Assembly (NCBI RefSeq): GCF_016806835.2
Contig: NZ_CP086112.1
Coordinates: forward strand, 452,001-516,000
DNA: 64,000 nt
Reading direction: 5' to 3'
DNA from: Skermanella rosea
GTDB lineage: Bacteria > Pseudomonadota > Alphaproteobacteria > Azospirillales > Azospirillaceae
Notes under the pieces: generated by a model
The model's input: only the letters and a program-made list of their open reading frames with translations
Told to the model about the DNA's origin: nothing
The model's database searches: none
In this document: positions 42,892-52,452 of the stretch, piece by piece
Layout: each line of letters opens with the position of its first letter
Numbering within the stretch: the stretch's first letter is position 1
Translations under genes and position numbers: made by a program

Positions 42892-44114
42892 GACAGCCCC
42901 TCCGGACAGGGAAAACTCACCGAGACGATGGTGCCGTGGTCCTGCTCGACCGCGATCTCGCCCCCCAGCTGGTCGACCAGCTCCGCGATGATCTGCTGTC
43001 CGATCTTGGCCGGGGGCGCTCCGGGGAGCATGGCCGGGGGCAGGCCGACGCCGTCGTCGGCGACGACCAGCCGGGCCGTGCCGTTACCCCTGCCGGTCAG
43101 CGAGACGTCGACGTGGCCCCTGCGGCCGGCCGGGAACGCGTGCCGGAAGGCGTTGGTGACCAGTTCGTTGACCAGCAGTCCCAGGGAGATCGCGAAATCG
43201 ATCGTGATGGCGCTGTTCCGCGGCTCGACCTTGACGCTCATCGTCACGTCGGGCCGGCCCACGGCATAGGGGGCGGCCAGCGACTGGCACAGGTCGCGCA
43301 GGAACTCGCCCTGGTCGATGGTCTCCAGGTCTTCCGACTGCATGAGCTTCTGGTGGACCAGGCCCAGGCAATAGACCCGGTGGCGCAGGTCGCCCAGGCT
43401 TTCGGAAATGGCGGGGGTCTGGCGCCCCTGGAGCGCCAGCAGGGTGTCGACGACCTGCAGGTTGTTCTTGACCCGGTGATAGACCTCCCGCAACAGGGTC
43501 TCCTTCTCGTTCAGCAGCCGCTGCAGCCGTTGCTCCGCCTGCTGCTGCTCGTCGATCTTCTGCCGCAGGGCCAGGGTGGCCGACCGGGCCTCGATCTCGG
43601 TCATGACCAGGTCGGCGAAATCCTTCAGGATCTCCCGCTGCGCGTCGCTGAACTCGGGATGCGGCGCGCGGTCGATCACGCACAGGGTGCCGAGCACGTA
43701 GCCCTCGGGCGTGACCAGCGGAGCGCCCGCGTAGAACCTGATGCTGGGATGCTCGACCACCAGCGGATTGGCGGCGAAGCGGTCGTCCGCCGCGGCGTCC
43801 GGAACGACAAGCGGTTCCTTGGCGAGGATCGCGTGCGAGCAGAAGGCCATTTCCCGCCGGGTCCACTGGGCGTCGAAACCGTGGCGGGATTTGAACCACT
43901 GCCGGGTCTCGTCGATCAGGGAAATCAGGGAGACCGGCATGCCCAGCACGGTCGCGGCCAGCCGGGTGATGCGGTCGAAGGCCTGTTCCGGCACCGTGTC
44001 GAGCAGATCGTAGCGTTTCAGCGCGACGAGCCGCTGCTGTTCGTCCTGCGGTATCGGAACCGTGCCAACGCTCCCCTCCGAGGCTTTCAGGGACCCAGAC
44101 CCTCGTTCGCCCAT
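42885..44114 (-). CDS. GAF-domain sensor histidine kinase (HisKA_2 type)
   Basis: This 409-residue soluble kinase has an N-terminal GAF domain (about 25-180: YDLLDTVPEQAFDRITRLAATVLG, ISLIDETRQWFKSRHG). A short coiled linker, a HisKA_2 box (LLREVYHRVKNNLQVVDTLL, phospho-His near residue 222) and an ATPase domain (LGLLVNELVTNAFRHAFP, VADDGVGLP) follow. The GAF type is often seen in light or redox sensing, but no chromophore cysteine is evident. It overlaps the receiver gene. The start at 44114 is preceded by a 490-base gap. Confidence 0.9.
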   Translation of the reverse strand: MGERGSGSLKASEGSVGTVPIPQDEQQRLVALKRYDLLDTVPEQAFDRITRLAATVLGMPVSLISLIDETRQWFKSRHGFDAQWTRREMAFCSHAILAKEPLVVPDAAADDRFAANPLVVEHPSIRFYAGAPLVTPEGYVLGTLCVIDRAPHPEFSDAQREILKDFADLVMTEIEARSATLALRQKIDEQQQAEQRLQRLLNEKETLLREVYHRVKNNLQVVDTLLALQGRQTPAISESLGDLRHRVYCLGLVHQKLMQSEDLETIDQGEFLRDLCQSLAAPYAVGRPDVTMSVKVEPRNSAITIDFAISLGLLVNELVTNAFRHAFPAGRRGHVDVSLTGRGNGTARLVVADDGVGLPPAMLPGAPPAKIGQQIIAELVDQLGGEIAVEQDHGTIVSVSFPCPEGLSC

Positions 44115-44604
44115 CTGCCCTTCCGTGCCCTATGGTTGCATCCGTCCGGAATACCATCCGGTACTGCCTTGGCGAGCGGCAGATGCTTGTCGGCTGGCCG
44201 CGCCGAACGCGGCGTGTGATCCCCGGACCGGAAATCTCCGGATCGTCCTCCGGCACCAATGGGAAAGCCCACCAGACCTATACGTATTACTAAATCACGG
44301 CGACTTCATCGTAATCTCAGCGGTACATCTCTCTCCAGTACAGGGCAAATCCTGAATGGATTCCGGAAAGTTCTATCCCTCTGCCGAAAGAGTCCGAAGA
44401 AATTAAAAATGCATGCTTGGAAACAAGTGTACTGCCGATCTAAAACCTTTGGAGCGAAGATAAGTTCAACCAGAAACTTTCAATCTCGCGGAGGAGAAAA
44501 GAGACGCTTTTGCCGTGCCGGACCCGGCTTGGAATGGTTACAAGGGAAACTTACTGACCTTGTTTCCGGGTTTGAAACCGGCGACTGAGCGTCGAGGACG
44601 GACT
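44115..44604. other. Intergenic region between divergent signalling genes
   Basis: This 490-base region contains an A/T-richer half (44275-44510). It separates the GAF kinase from a small gene and the second kinase. A frame at 44259-44588 is open, but its Lys/Ser-rich product and AT-rich codons look non-coding. The region probably holds promoters for both sides; no clear elements were found. Confidence 0.4.
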
Positions 44605-44814
44605 ATGCGCCACATGATACCTGAACCCTCCGTCGACGACCTTCTCGACGACCCGATCCTGCATATCCTGCTGGCCCGGGATGGTCTGGCGGTCGAAGAC
44701 GTCAGAAACTTCCTTGAAGAAATGAGACGGAAGCTCGGACTCCGCCGCTCCGGCGAGGAAATCTCCTCCGATTCCCGGAACAGCGCGCACGCGCCGCCTT
44801 CCGGAAGATCCTGA
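44605..44814 (+). CDS. Small acidic protein, unknown function
   Basis: This 69-residue product is MRHMIPEPSVDDLLDDPILHILLARDGL, followed by VEDVRNFLEEMRRKLGL and a Ser-rich tail. GAGGAC precedes the ATG. The helical 'DDPIL..LLARDG...V..FL' pattern reads like a compact helical protein. It ends 57 bases before the PAS kinase on the same strand and might be co-transcribed. No function can be given. Confidence 0.55.
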   Translation: MRHMIPEPSVDDLLDDPILHILLARDGLAVEDVRNFLEEMRRKLGLRRSGEEISSDSRNSAHAPPSGRS

Positions 44815-44871
44815 TCATCATCATACAAGGCAAACCTAGTTGACCTCCCGCGCTGAAACAGGTGCAGGCAC

Positions 44872-46452
44872 GTGCCGGGCCCGGACGCTCCCGGCATCGT
44901 GGCCGCGCTCGCCCCGGACCTCGCCGGGAATGTGGTTCTCCGTCCGGTGGGGGCGTTGCCGATGACGGTCCGGCCAGGAGGGAGCTTCCCGATCCTCGCC
45001 CTGGGTACGGTCAGGTATCCCCTGCTGGTGGTCGACCGCGACGGCCGGGTGGAGGCGGCGAGCCGCGCCGCGGGCGATCTGCTCGATGTGCCGGCGGAGG
45101 CCGTTCAGGGGCTGTACCTCCGCGAGATCGACGGACCGGCCGCGCTCCTGCACGACGCCGTGGCGTCCGCGACCGGGTCGGGGCGGCCGGCCGAGCTGGA
45201 GATCCGGGCACGGGGCCGGCGTTTCGACATCGTGGTAGAACCCTTGCGCGCGGACGCCGGCGCCGTTTCCGGGGCCGTGATCCACGCCAGCGAGACTCCC
45301 GGCGTTTCCCCGGACGGCGACATGCTGTCCCTGGTGCTCGACCAGCTGCCCTGCGCCGTCTACTGGAAGGACAGCCGTTCCAGGTATCTCGGCGGCAACC
45401 GGCTGTTCGCCGAAGTCGTCGGCCTCGGTTCGTCACGCGCCGTTCCCGGCATCACCGACGACGACATCATGGCGTCCGTGGACGCGGAGACCGTCCGCCG
45501 GGAAGACGAGCAGGTGATGCGGACCGGCGAGAGCCTCGTCAGCATCGAGCAGGAGCTCGCGCTGGCCGTGGGCGGCAGGAGCATCGAGAAGCTCAAGGTG
45601 CCGCTCCGCGGCGCGGACGGCGGGATCATCGGCATCCTGTGCATCGCCCAGGACGTCACCCAGCGGAAAAGGGCCGAGGAGAAGCTGATCACCGACAAGC
45701 TCGCCGCCGAGCAGGCGAGCCGGGCGAAGACGAGCTTCCTCGCCGCCGCGAGCCATGACCTGCGCCAGCCGATCCAGGCGCTCGCCCTGTTCGCCAAGCT
45801 GCTGGAAAAACGGGTCAGCGAACCGGCATCCAGGAATCTCGTCGGGCTGATCCAGCAATCGGCGAGGTCGCTCTCCGACCTTCTGGAGGCGGTCATCCAC
45901 CTGTCGAAGCTGGAGGCGGGGGAGGTCGAACCCAACATCGGCCCGACCCTGGTGGGCGAGCTGATCGGCCGGCTGGTCGGGGAGTTCAGCCACCAGGCGG
46001 TCGGGAAGGGCCTGGATTTCCGCGCCGTCAACACGGACATGGAGGTGCAGAGCGATCCGCTTCTGCTGGAAAGGATCCTCCGCAACCTGATCTCCAACGC
46101 CATCCGCTACACGGAACGCGGGCGCGTCCTGGTCGGGTGCCGGCGCCGGGGCGACAGGGTCAGCATCGAGGTCTGGGACACCGGAATCGGCATCCCCAAG
46201 GACCAGTTCGGCGAGATCTTCCGCGAGTTCCACCGCAGCCGGAACAAGAATCACAAGGCGGTGGACGGCTTCGGCATCGGCCTGGCGGTCGTGGACCGGC
46301 TGACCAACCTGCTGGGGCACAGCATCGAGGTCTCGTCGATCCCGGGAAAGGGGTCGGTCTTCCGGATCCAGGCCGAAGCGGCACCGTCGTGCCTTTTTCA
46401 TAAAAGCCCTGTTGAGGTCTTGCCAATTCAGGGGAAACACACCGATGCGTAA
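44872..46452 (+). CDS. PAS-domain sensor histidine kinase
   Basis: This 526-residue kinase has two PAS-like domains (about 40-130: [25 protein letters not shown]; about 155-265: [23 protein letters not shown] ending [16 protein letters not shown]). The H box is [19 protein letters not shown] (His near 300), and the ATPase domain contains [17 protein letters not shown] and VWDTGIGIP. No membrane helix is seen, so it is cytosolic. The [10 protein letters not shown] box is typical of kinases usually linked to receivers, but none is fused here. The GTG start at 44872 follows AGGTG. It overlaps rlpA by eight bases. Confidence 0.88.
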   Translation: MPGPDAPGIVAALAPDLAGNVVLRPVGALPMTVRPGGSFPILALGTVRYPLLVVDRDGRVEAASRAAGDLLDVPAEAVQGLYLREIDGPAALLHDAVASATGSGRPAELEIRARGRRFDIVVEPLRADAGAVSGAVIHASETPGVSPDGDMLSLVLDQLPCAVYWKDSRSRYLGGNRLFAEVVGLGSSRAVPGITDDDIMASVDAETVRREDEQVMRTGESLVSIEQELALAVGGRSIEKLKVPLRGADGGIIGILCIAQDVTQRKRAEEKLITDKLAAEQASRAKTSFLAAASHDLRQPIQALALFAKLLEKRVSEPASRNLVGLIQQSARSLSDLLEAVIHLSKLEAGEVEPNIGPTLVGELIGRLVGEFSHQAVGKGLDFRAVNTDMEVQSDPLLLERILRNLISNAIRYTERGRVLVGCRRRGDRVSIEVWDTGIGIPKDQFGEIFREFHRSRNKNHKAVDGFGIGLAVVDRLTNLLGHSIEVSSIPGKGSVFRIQAEAAPSCLFHKSPVEVLPIQGKHTDA

Positions 46453-46867
46453 GCTCATGCTGCCCATCGCGGCGATCCTGCTCGGGACCCAGCCGCTCGC
46501 CGCCCAGGAGCCCTCCAAGGTCGTCCGGCAGGAGGGACAGGCGTCATACTTCCAGGCCGGCGAAGGCGGGAACACGCTGACCAGGAGCGGCGAACCCGTG
46601 AACCCGCAGGGCTACACCGCGGCGTCGCGGGACCTGCCGCTCGGCACCGTCGTGACGGTGACCAACCGGGAGAACGGCAAGTCGGTCGATGTCCGGATCA
46701 ACGACCGGGGGCCGACCCGTCCGGACCGCATCATCGACGTGTCCGAGCAAGCCGCCCGCGACCTGGGCATGGAGGAGGCGGGCGTGGCTCCCGTCACCGT
46801 CGAGGCGGACCCGGGCAGGCAGGACGACCCGGAAATCCGCAGCCAGCTCCAATCGGCGGTCCGGTAG
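46445..46867 (+). CDS. rlpA: RlpA-like double-psi beta-barrel protein
   Basis: This 140-residue exported protein has a signal peptide ([21 protein letters not shown]) and an RlpA domain: [59 protein letters not shown]. RlpA proteins bind or cut naked glycan strands of peptidoglycan. The conserved glutamate (SGE) and aspartate (RINDRGP) are present. The His of the usual TAAH segment is Ser here, so lytic activity is uncertain. There is no SPOR domain. The gene overlaps the kinase by eight bases. Confidence 0.83.
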   Translation: MRKLMLPIAAILLGTQPLAAQEPSKVVRQEGQASYFQAGEGGNTLTRSGEPVNPQGYTAASRDLPLGTVVTVTNRENGKSVDVRINDRGPTRPDRIIDVSEQAARDLGMEEAGVAPVTVEADPGRQDDPEIRSQLQSAVR

Positions 46868-46893
46868 GCCGGCGGCGGAACTCGGCCGGGCAC

Positions 46894-47400
46894 ATGGGCC
46901 TCTTCGCCATCCTGCGCCAGGTCGCGTTGGCCGCGGGCGTCGCGGCGGCGGCGGTGCCGTCGTCCGCCGCGGCCCGGCAGGACCACCGCTACGCCGCATA
47001 CCGGGAGCCTGAGTCCGGCACCGTCCTGACCTATCCCGCGTCCGTCTTCACGAGGGCGGATGACGGGACCGGCCGGTTCGCGAAGTTCGTTTCCGCCGAC
47101 CGCCGGTCCACCTTCTACGTCGTCGGCCGGGAGAACGATCCGGGGCAAGGCATCGCCGAGCTGTCCGCGGCGGCGGAGGCGGCGCTCGCGGAAGAGAAGG
47201 CCCTGATCACCTATCGGCGCCGCAAGGAGGACTGGTTCGTCCTGTCCGGCTTCATCGGCGACAACATCTTCTATCGCAAGACCGTGCTGGCCCGCCGGGG
47301 GCGGACGGTGGGCACCTTCCAGATCAATTTTCCAAGCGACCAGAAGCCCTTCTATTACGGGATCGTAGAACGCATGTCGTGGTCGTTCGAGCCGCGGTGA
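46894..47400 (+). CDS. Exported protein of unknown function
   Basis: This 168-residue product has a signal peptide (LRQVALAAGVAAAAVPSSAAA). Its mature domain contains YREPESGTVLTYPASVF, FVSADRRSTFYVVGREN and FVLSGFIGDNIFYRKTVL, ending in NFPSDQKPFYYGIVERMSWSF. The pattern resembles periplasmic proteins found beside serine/threonine or RlpA-like genes, but I cannot name the family with certainty. It lies 26 bases after rlpA on the same strand and converges with pncB ten bases later. Confidence 0.72.
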   Translation: MGLFAILRQVALAAGVAAAAVPSSAAARQDHRYAAYREPESGTVLTYPASVFTRADDGTGRFAKFVSADRRSTFYVVGRENDPGQGIAELSAAAEAALAEEKALITYRRRKEDWFVLSGFIGDNIFYRKTVLARRGRTVGTFQINFPSDQKPFYYGIVERMSWSFEPR

Positions 47401-47409
47401 CGCCGCCGG

Positions 47410-48738
47410 TCAGACGACCAGCGGCGCGTTCTCCACGCCGGCGGTGCCGAACACGGCGCGGTAGCGGGCGATCTCCTCCGTCGGCCCCGACGCCTTCAGG
47501 TAGTTGTCGCTCAGCTTGACGGCCGGCCGGCCGTTGGCAGCGGTGATCTTGCAGACCAGGGAGATCGGGTCCAGGTCGTCCCGTCCCGACGGGTGGCAGC
47601 CTCGGAAGTCGTTGGTCAGCAGGGTGCCCCAGCCGTAGCCGTCGCGGACCTTGCCCCGGAACCGCTCGTGCAACGCCAGGATCTGGCCGACGTCGAGCCC
47701 GTCCGAGAACAGGATGCGCTTGTCGCAGGGATCGCAGCCATGGTCCGTCCACCAGGCGATCGCCTCCTCGGCGGCGACGAAGGGATCCTTGCTGTCGATC
47801 CGGATGCCGGTCCATTTCTTGGCCCAGTCCGGCGCGTCCCGCAGGAACTGCGTGGAGCCGTAGGTGTCCGGCAGCATCACCAGCAGCGCCCCGGCATAGG
47901 TCTGCTGCCAGCGCTCCAGCACCGTGTACTGCGACTGCTTCAGCTCGGCGTCGTCCCGGGCCAGGGTGGCCAGCACCATCGGCAGTTCGTGGGCGTTGGT
48001 GCCGATCGCCTCGAAGCCGTGCTTGTGGGCGAAGAAGGCGTTCGACGTGCCGGTGAAGGCGGCACCCAGCTCCTCCGCCGCTGCCAGGATCGCCCATTCC
48101 TGCCAGAGATGGCTGTGGCGCCGCCGGGTCCCGAAATCGGAGATCCTCAGCCCGTCCGCGCCGCGCAGCCGTTCCAGCTTGGCCCACAGCTTCGTCTTGG
48201 CATGGGCGTAGAGCTTGTCCAGCTCGTACTTGCTCAGCCGGTTCAGCCCCGTTCGGGCGCCGCGGTCCCGCGACCGGCGCCCGCGGTTGCGCAGCTCGTT
48301 GACGATCGTCAGGGCGTAGATCTCCCACAGGGTCACGTCCACCCACGGGCCGGAGAAGGTCAGCTCGTACTGGCCGTCCTTCGTCTCGAACTGGTATTCC
48401 GGCAGCCGGTAGCCGCGCAGGAACTCGATGAAGTCGGGTTCGAACAGGTCGCGCCGGCCGTACAGCTTGTTGCCGGCCAGCCAGACCGTCTCGCTTTCGG
48501 TGAAGCGTAGCGACCGGGCATGGTCCAGCTGGTCGCGCAGTTCGGCCTCGTCGATGATGTCGGCCAGCCGGACGTCGCGCGACCGGTTGATCAGGGAGAA
48601 GGTCACCGGGATCCGCGGGTACCATTTCCAGACGAACTGGAGCATCAGCAGCTTGTAGACGTCAGTGTCCAGCAGCGACCGGATGACGGGGTCGATGTTG
48701 AAGCTCTGATTGTATGCCCTCGCGGCGAAATCGATCAT
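47410..48738 (-). CDS. pncB: Nicotinate phosphoribosyltransferase
   Basis: This 442-residue enzyme converts nicotinate and PRPP to nicotinate mononucleotide in NAD salvage. It has the family opening SLLDTDVYKLLMLQFVW, then RRRHSHLWQEWAIL, FTGTSNAFFAHKHGFEAIGTNAHELPMV (with the substrate-site His) and SDGLDVGQILALHERF. The ATG at 48738 overlaps the transporter stop by four bases (ATGA), so the pair is co-translated. The longer frame upstream is antisense to the transporter. Confidence 0.93.
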   Translation of the reverse strand: MIDFAARAYNQSFNIDPVIRSLLDTDVYKLLMLQFVWKWYPRIPVTFSLINRSRDVRLADIIDEAELRDQLDHARSLRFTESETVWLAGNKLYGRRDLFEPDFIEFLRGYRLPEYQFETKDGQYELTFSGPWVDVTLWEIYALTIVNELRNRGRRSRDRGARTGLNRLSKYELDKLYAHAKTKLWAKLERLRGADGLRISDFGTRRRHSHLWQEWAILAAAEELGAAFTGTSNAFFAHKHGFEAIGTNAHELPMVLATLARDDAELKQSQYTVLERWQQTYAGALLVMLPDTYGSTQFLRDAPDWAKKWTGIRIDSKDPFVAAEEAIAWWTDHGCDPCDKRILFSDGLDVGQILALHERFRGKVRDGYGWGTLLTNDFRGCHPSGRDDLDPISLVCKITAANGRPAVKLSDNYLKASGPTEEIARYRAVFGTAGVENAPLVV

Positions 48739-50063
48739 GTCGATGCTCCCGGTTCCAGCGGCCGTCCCCTCGTTTCCAGGTCGATCCGGCCGACCGCCAC
48801 CGCCGCCACCAGCAGCAGCACCGCGAACAGCCCGATCGCCGCCTCGAAGCCGGCGCCGACGACCAAGGCGACCGCGGAGGGGGCCAGCAGGCCGCCGAAC
48901 CGGGCCATGGCGCCGGCCATGCCCATGCCGGTCGCCCGCAGTTCGGTCGGATAGAGCTCCGGCGTGTAGGCGTAGAGGGCACCCCAGGTGCCCAGCAGCG
49001 CGAAGCTCATGGCGAGCAGCGCCGCCGCGATCAGCAGCGGATGGCCGGCGACGATGAAGGTCAGGCAGCCGGCGGCGCTGGCCACCAGGAACAGGATCAG
49101 CGTGAGCCGGCGGCCGATCGTCTCCAGCCCGACCGCCGCCAGGGCGTATCCCGGCACCTGGGCCAGGGCCAGCAGCACCAGGAAGCCGTAGCCGCGCACG
49201 AAGCCGTAGCCCTCCGTCACCAGCCGGCTCGGCAGCCAGACGAAGACCCCGTAATAGGCGGCCGAGACGAACAGCCACGTCGCCAGGATCAGCAGGCTGC
49301 GCCGCCGCAACGCCCCCGAGAACAGCTCCGACATGCGGGAATGCCGCCGTTCCACCGCGGTCAGGCCGCCCCGGACCGGCTCCGCGCCGTTGGCGCGCGC
49401 GATCCGGTCCAGCACGGCGCGGGCCGGCTCCGGCCCATCCCGCCGCAGCAGGTAATGCGGGGATTCCGGCAGCCACAGCCTGAGCCAGAAACCGATCGCG
49501 GCGGGCAGGGCGGTCAGGACGAACAGCCAGCGCCACGCGTCCGGCCCGGCCCACAGGCTGGCGCCCCAGGCCGCCAGGGCCACCAGGATGGTGCCGATCG
49601 CCCAGAAGCCCTCGAGTGCGACCAGCCAGCGGCCGCGCCGCTCGGGCGGCAGGAACTCCGCCATCATGGCGTAGTCGACCGGCAGCGTGCCGCCGACGCC
49701 GATCCCGGTCAGCAGGCGCAGGACCAGCAGCATCTCGAAGCTGGTGGAGAAGGCGGATGCCAGCCCGAACACCGCGTCGATCAGGACCGTGACGATCAGC
49801 ACGTTCCGCCGCCCGATCCGGTCGGCCAGCCGGCCGAACCCCCAGGCCCCGATCAGCATGCCCAGGAACAGGGCCGTCCCGGCCTGCACCGCTTCCGGAA
49901 TGGAAAGCCCGAAGCCCGCCGCGAGGGACGGGGCGGCGAAACCGATCGCCAGGACCTGCATGGCGTCCGCCGCCCAGACCAGGCCGAAGATCGCCAGCAG
50001 GCGGTGGTGGAAAGGCCCGGTGCCTATCCGGCTCAACGCTTCATCGACCGTAACGGCGGTCAT
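48735..50063 (-). CDS. niaP: MFS transporter, probable nicotinate importer
   Basis: This 442-residue major facilitator protein has twelve predicted helices. Motif A is GRLADRIGRRNVLI and a second loop is RRLTLILF. PESPHYLL and ELYPTELRATGMGMAGA are typical of the sugar-porter/aromatic acid/NiaP group. The ATG at 50063 follows AAAGGAG; a start 15 codons earlier lacks such a site. The 4-base overlap with pncB strongly suggests that it imports nicotinate (or nicotinamide) for NAD salvage. The name is inferred from this coupling. Confidence 0.75.
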   Translation of the reverse strand: MTAVTVDEALSRIGTGPFHHRLLAIFGLVWAADAMQVLAIGFAAPSLAAGFGLSIPEAVQAGTALFLGMLIGAWGFGRLADRIGRRNVLIVTVLIDAVFGLASAFSTSFEMLLVLRLLTGIGVGGTLPVDYAMMAEFLPPERRGRWLVALEGFWAIGTILVALAAWGASLWAGPDAWRWLFVLTALPAAIGFWLRLWLPESPHYLLRRDGPEPARAVLDRIARANGAEPVRGGLTAVERRHSRMSELFSGALRRRSLLILATWLFVSAAYYGVFVWLPSRLVTEGYGFVRGYGFLVLLALAQVPGYALAAVGLETIGRRLTLILFLVASAAGCLTFIVAGHPLLIAAALLAMSFALLGTWGALYAYTPELYPTELRATGMGMAGAMARFGGLLAPSAVALVVGAGFEAAIGLFAVLLLVAAVAVGRIDLETRGRPLEPGAST

Positions 50064-50277
50064 CGCACTCCTTTCGCGGATTCCCGTTTGGCAACAGGGA
50101 TGGAGCATCCATGTTCCTGATCCAAAAGGCGATGTTTATCCTGTATATGATCGGCGATGCGTGAGCATCGGGCCCGTCCGCGGCCCCGGTCCGAAACCGA
50201 TCGGCTCGAACCGTGTTGGATGCGGGAGCCAGATACTCTGCTGGCGGCTTCGTCGCGGATTTACGGGAGTTTCAAGG

Positions 50278-51327
50278 TTGAGCACAGGATTGATCGCACT
50301 CATCGACGACGTCGTCGGGCTGGCGAAGGTCGCCGCCGCGTCGTTGGACGATGCCGCCGCGCAGGCCACGCGGGCGGGTGCCAAGGCCGCCGGCGTGGTG
50401 GTGGACGATGCTGCGGTCACGCCCCGCTACGTGGTCGGACTGGCCGCGGAGCGGGAACTGCCGATCGTCGGCCGAATCGCGATGGGCTCCTTGAAGAACA
50501 AGCTGCTCTACCTGCTGCCGGCGGCGCTGTTCCTCAGCCTGGTGGCGCCGTGGGCGATCACCCCGCTGCTGATGCTGGGGGGAGCCTTCCTGTGCTACGA
50601 GGGCGCCGAGAAGCTTTACGAGGCCCTGTGGCCCCATGGCTCGGGTCACGGCCACGGCCACGGCGGGGACGGCGTGGTGCCGGCCGGAACCCCGGCCGAG
50701 GTGGAAGAGCAGAGGGTCCGCGGCGCCATCCAGACCGACCTGATCCTGTCGGCGGAGATCATGGCGATCACCCTGTCCACGGTCGCGGCGGCCACCTCCT
50801 CGTTCTGGACCCAGGCTCTCGTCCTGGCGATCGTCGGCACCGGCATCACCCTGGTCGTCTACGGGGCCGTGGCGCTGATCGTCAAGGCGGACGACGCCGG
50901 CGTGTCCCTGGCCCACAACGACAGCCCCGTCTCCAGCATCCTGGGGCTGCGCGGCGGCAGCAACCCGCCGGGCGGCGCCGACCGCGCGCTCCGTCCCGTG
51001 ACCAAGGCGATCGGGCGCGGCCTCGTCATCGGCATGCCGTATTTCCTCAAGGCGCTCAGCATCATCGGGACCGCGGCCATGCTCTGGGTCGGCGGCGGCA
51101 TCATCATCCACGGGCTGGAGGAGTTCGGGTTCACGGCGATCGGGCACGCGGTCCACGATTTCGCGGCGGCGGTCGGCCATGCGGTTCCCGCGATCTCCGC
51201 GGTGCTCGAATGGCTCGTGGCCGCCGCCGCGGCGGGCCTGCTCGGGGTCGCCGTGGGCGCGGTGCTGATCCCCCTGGTCCACAACGTCGCCATGCCGGTG
51301 GTCGCCAAGCTGAGGGGGCGAAGCTGA
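50278..51327 (+). CDS. DUF808 (YedI-like) inner-membrane protein
   Basis: This 349-residue protein of the DUF808 family starts at the TTG at 50278, eight bases after GGGAG, reading MSTGLIALIDDVVGLAKVAAASLDDAAAQAT, the family's typical opening. About six membrane helices follow (LYLLPAALFLSLVAPWAI and others). A His-rich loop, WPHGSGHGHGHGGDG (about 120-135), could bind metal. No biochemical role is established for the family. It is convergent with the LLM oxidoreductase gene, only four bases apart. Confidence 0.85.
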   Translation: MSTGLIALIDDVVGLAKVAAASLDDAAAQATRAGAKAAGVVVDDAAVTPRYVVGLAAERELPIVGRIAMGSLKNKLLYLLPAALFLSLVAPWAITPLLMLGGAFLCYEGAEKLYEALWPHGSGHGHGHGGDGVVPAGTPAEVEEQRVRGAIQTDLILSAEIMAITLSTVAAATSSFWTQALVLAIVGTGITLVVYGAVALIVKADDAGVSLAHNDSPVSSILGLRGGSNPPGGADRALRPVTKAIGRGLVIGMPYFLKALSIIGTAAMLWVGGGIIIHGLEEFGFTAIGHAVHDFAAAVGHAVPAISAVLEWLVAAAAAGLLGVAVGAVLIPLVHNVAMPVVAKLRGRS

Positions 51328-51331
51328 GGGG

Positions 51332-52297
51332 CTAGCCGAACTGGGGCAGGACCCGCTCGCCGAAGGCGTCGATGAAGGCTTCCTGGTCCGTCCCGACATT
51401 GTGCAGGTCGATGCCGGCGAAGCCGATCTCGGCGTATTCGGCGAGCCACCCGGCCAGCCGGCCCAGGTCGGAGGAGACGTGGATGGCGTCCCGGCAATCC
51501 TCCGGCCGGACGAAGCGGGCGGCGGCCTCGAACTCCTCCGGTGTCCTCAGGTCCCAATTGACGCTGCCGCCCAGGATGTTGAAGCGCCACTGCTCGTGGG
51601 CCTGGCGCAGGGCCTCCTCCTCGCTCCGCGCCCAGCAGAGATCCATCTTGAAATAGATCGGCTTGCCGTCGCCGCCGCCGCGCCGGAACGCCTCGACCAC
51701 CTTGCGCACGGAATCGGGTCCGTGCCCCACGGTCAGCAGGCCGTCGGCCCAGCCGCCCAGCCATTCGGCCGTGGCCTCGCTGACCGCGGCGCCGACCAGC
51801 CTGGTCTGCTGCCGGGGGAGGGAGTAGAGCTTCGCCTCCGAGACCGTGATCCGCCCGCGGCGCGTCACCTCCTCGCCGCGCAGCAGCGCCCGCATCACCT
51901 CGGCGCCTTCCCTCAGCCGCTCGTTGCGCTCGGGCTTCTCGGGCCACTCCCCGCCGGTGATGTGCTCGTTCACCAACTCGCCGCTGCCGACCGCGATCCA
52001 GGGCAGGCGGTCGGGGAACATCTCCCCCAGCGTCGCGACGGCCTGGGCCAGCACGGCGGGATGGTAGCGCCAGCCGCCGGGCACGGTGATCAGCCCGAAG
52101 GGCAGGGACGTCGCCTGCATCGCGGCGCCCAGCCAGGACCAGACGAACCCGGAATGCCCCTGCGAGGGTGCCCAGGGGTGATAGTGGTCCGATGAGAAGA
52201 CGCCGCCGAAGCCGGCGGCCTCGGCCCGGCGGACGAGATCCACCAGGCGGCTCGGGGGGAACTGCTCGTGGGAGGCGTGGTAGGTCAGCAAGGGCAT
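51332..52297 (-). CDS. LLM-class flavin-dependent oxidoreductase
   Basis: This 321-residue TIM-barrel protein of the luciferase-like superfamily contains SSDHYHPWAPSQGHSGFVWSWLGA, LPFGLITVPGGWRYHPAVLAQAVATL and IAVGSGELVNEHITGG. It is close to F420-dependent glucose-6-phosphate dehydrogenase-like proteins. Whether this organism makes F420 cannot be seen, so FMN or another flavin is equally possible. I use the ATG at 52297, where the MPLLTYHASHEQF start matches family N-termini. The substrate is unknown. Confidence 0.85.
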   Translation of the reverse strand: MPLLTYHASHEQFPPSRLVDLVRRAEAAGFGGVFSSDHYHPWAPSQGHSGFVWSWLGAAMQATSLPFGLITVPGGWRYHPAVLAQAVATLGEMFPDRLPWIAVGSGELVNEHITGGEWPEKPERNERLREGAEVMRALLRGEEVTRRGRITVSEAKLYSLPRQQTRLVGAAVSEATAEWLGGWADGLLTVGHGPDSVRKVVEAFRRGGGDGKPIYFKMDLCWARSEEEALRQAHEQWRFNILGGSVNWDLRTPEEFEAAARFVRPEDCRDAIHVSSDLGRLAGWLAEYAEIGFAGIDLHNVGTDQEAFIDAFGERVLPQFG

Positions 52298-52397
52298 GGT
52301 TCGACTTCTTCCGGCCATTCGATCCGTCGGGTTGACCGGATCCGCCCCTGCCCAACACTCCCCACGCCCCGATGTCACCGAACCGGGCGGAACGGCG

Positions 52398-52437
52398 GGC
52401 GGGGAGGCCGCGCGCCGTCAGGCGCGGCCTCCCCGCC
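52398..52437. terminator. Strong 16-bp GC hairpin after the lactate permease gene
   Basis: Arms 52398-52413 and 52422-52437 are perfectly complementary with an 8-base loop, beginning 16 bases beyond the permease stop on the minus strand. No U-tract follows. It probably separates permease transcription from the LLM oxidoreductase gene. Confidence 0.65.
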
Positions 52438-52452
52438 TCCGATGCCGTGCCG

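Noticed and set aside
44259-44588. Open frame of 109 codons in the kinase intergenic region
   Set aside because: AT-rich codons and a Lys/Ser/Arg-rich product without motifs, with no ribosome site; composition differs from all real genes nearby.
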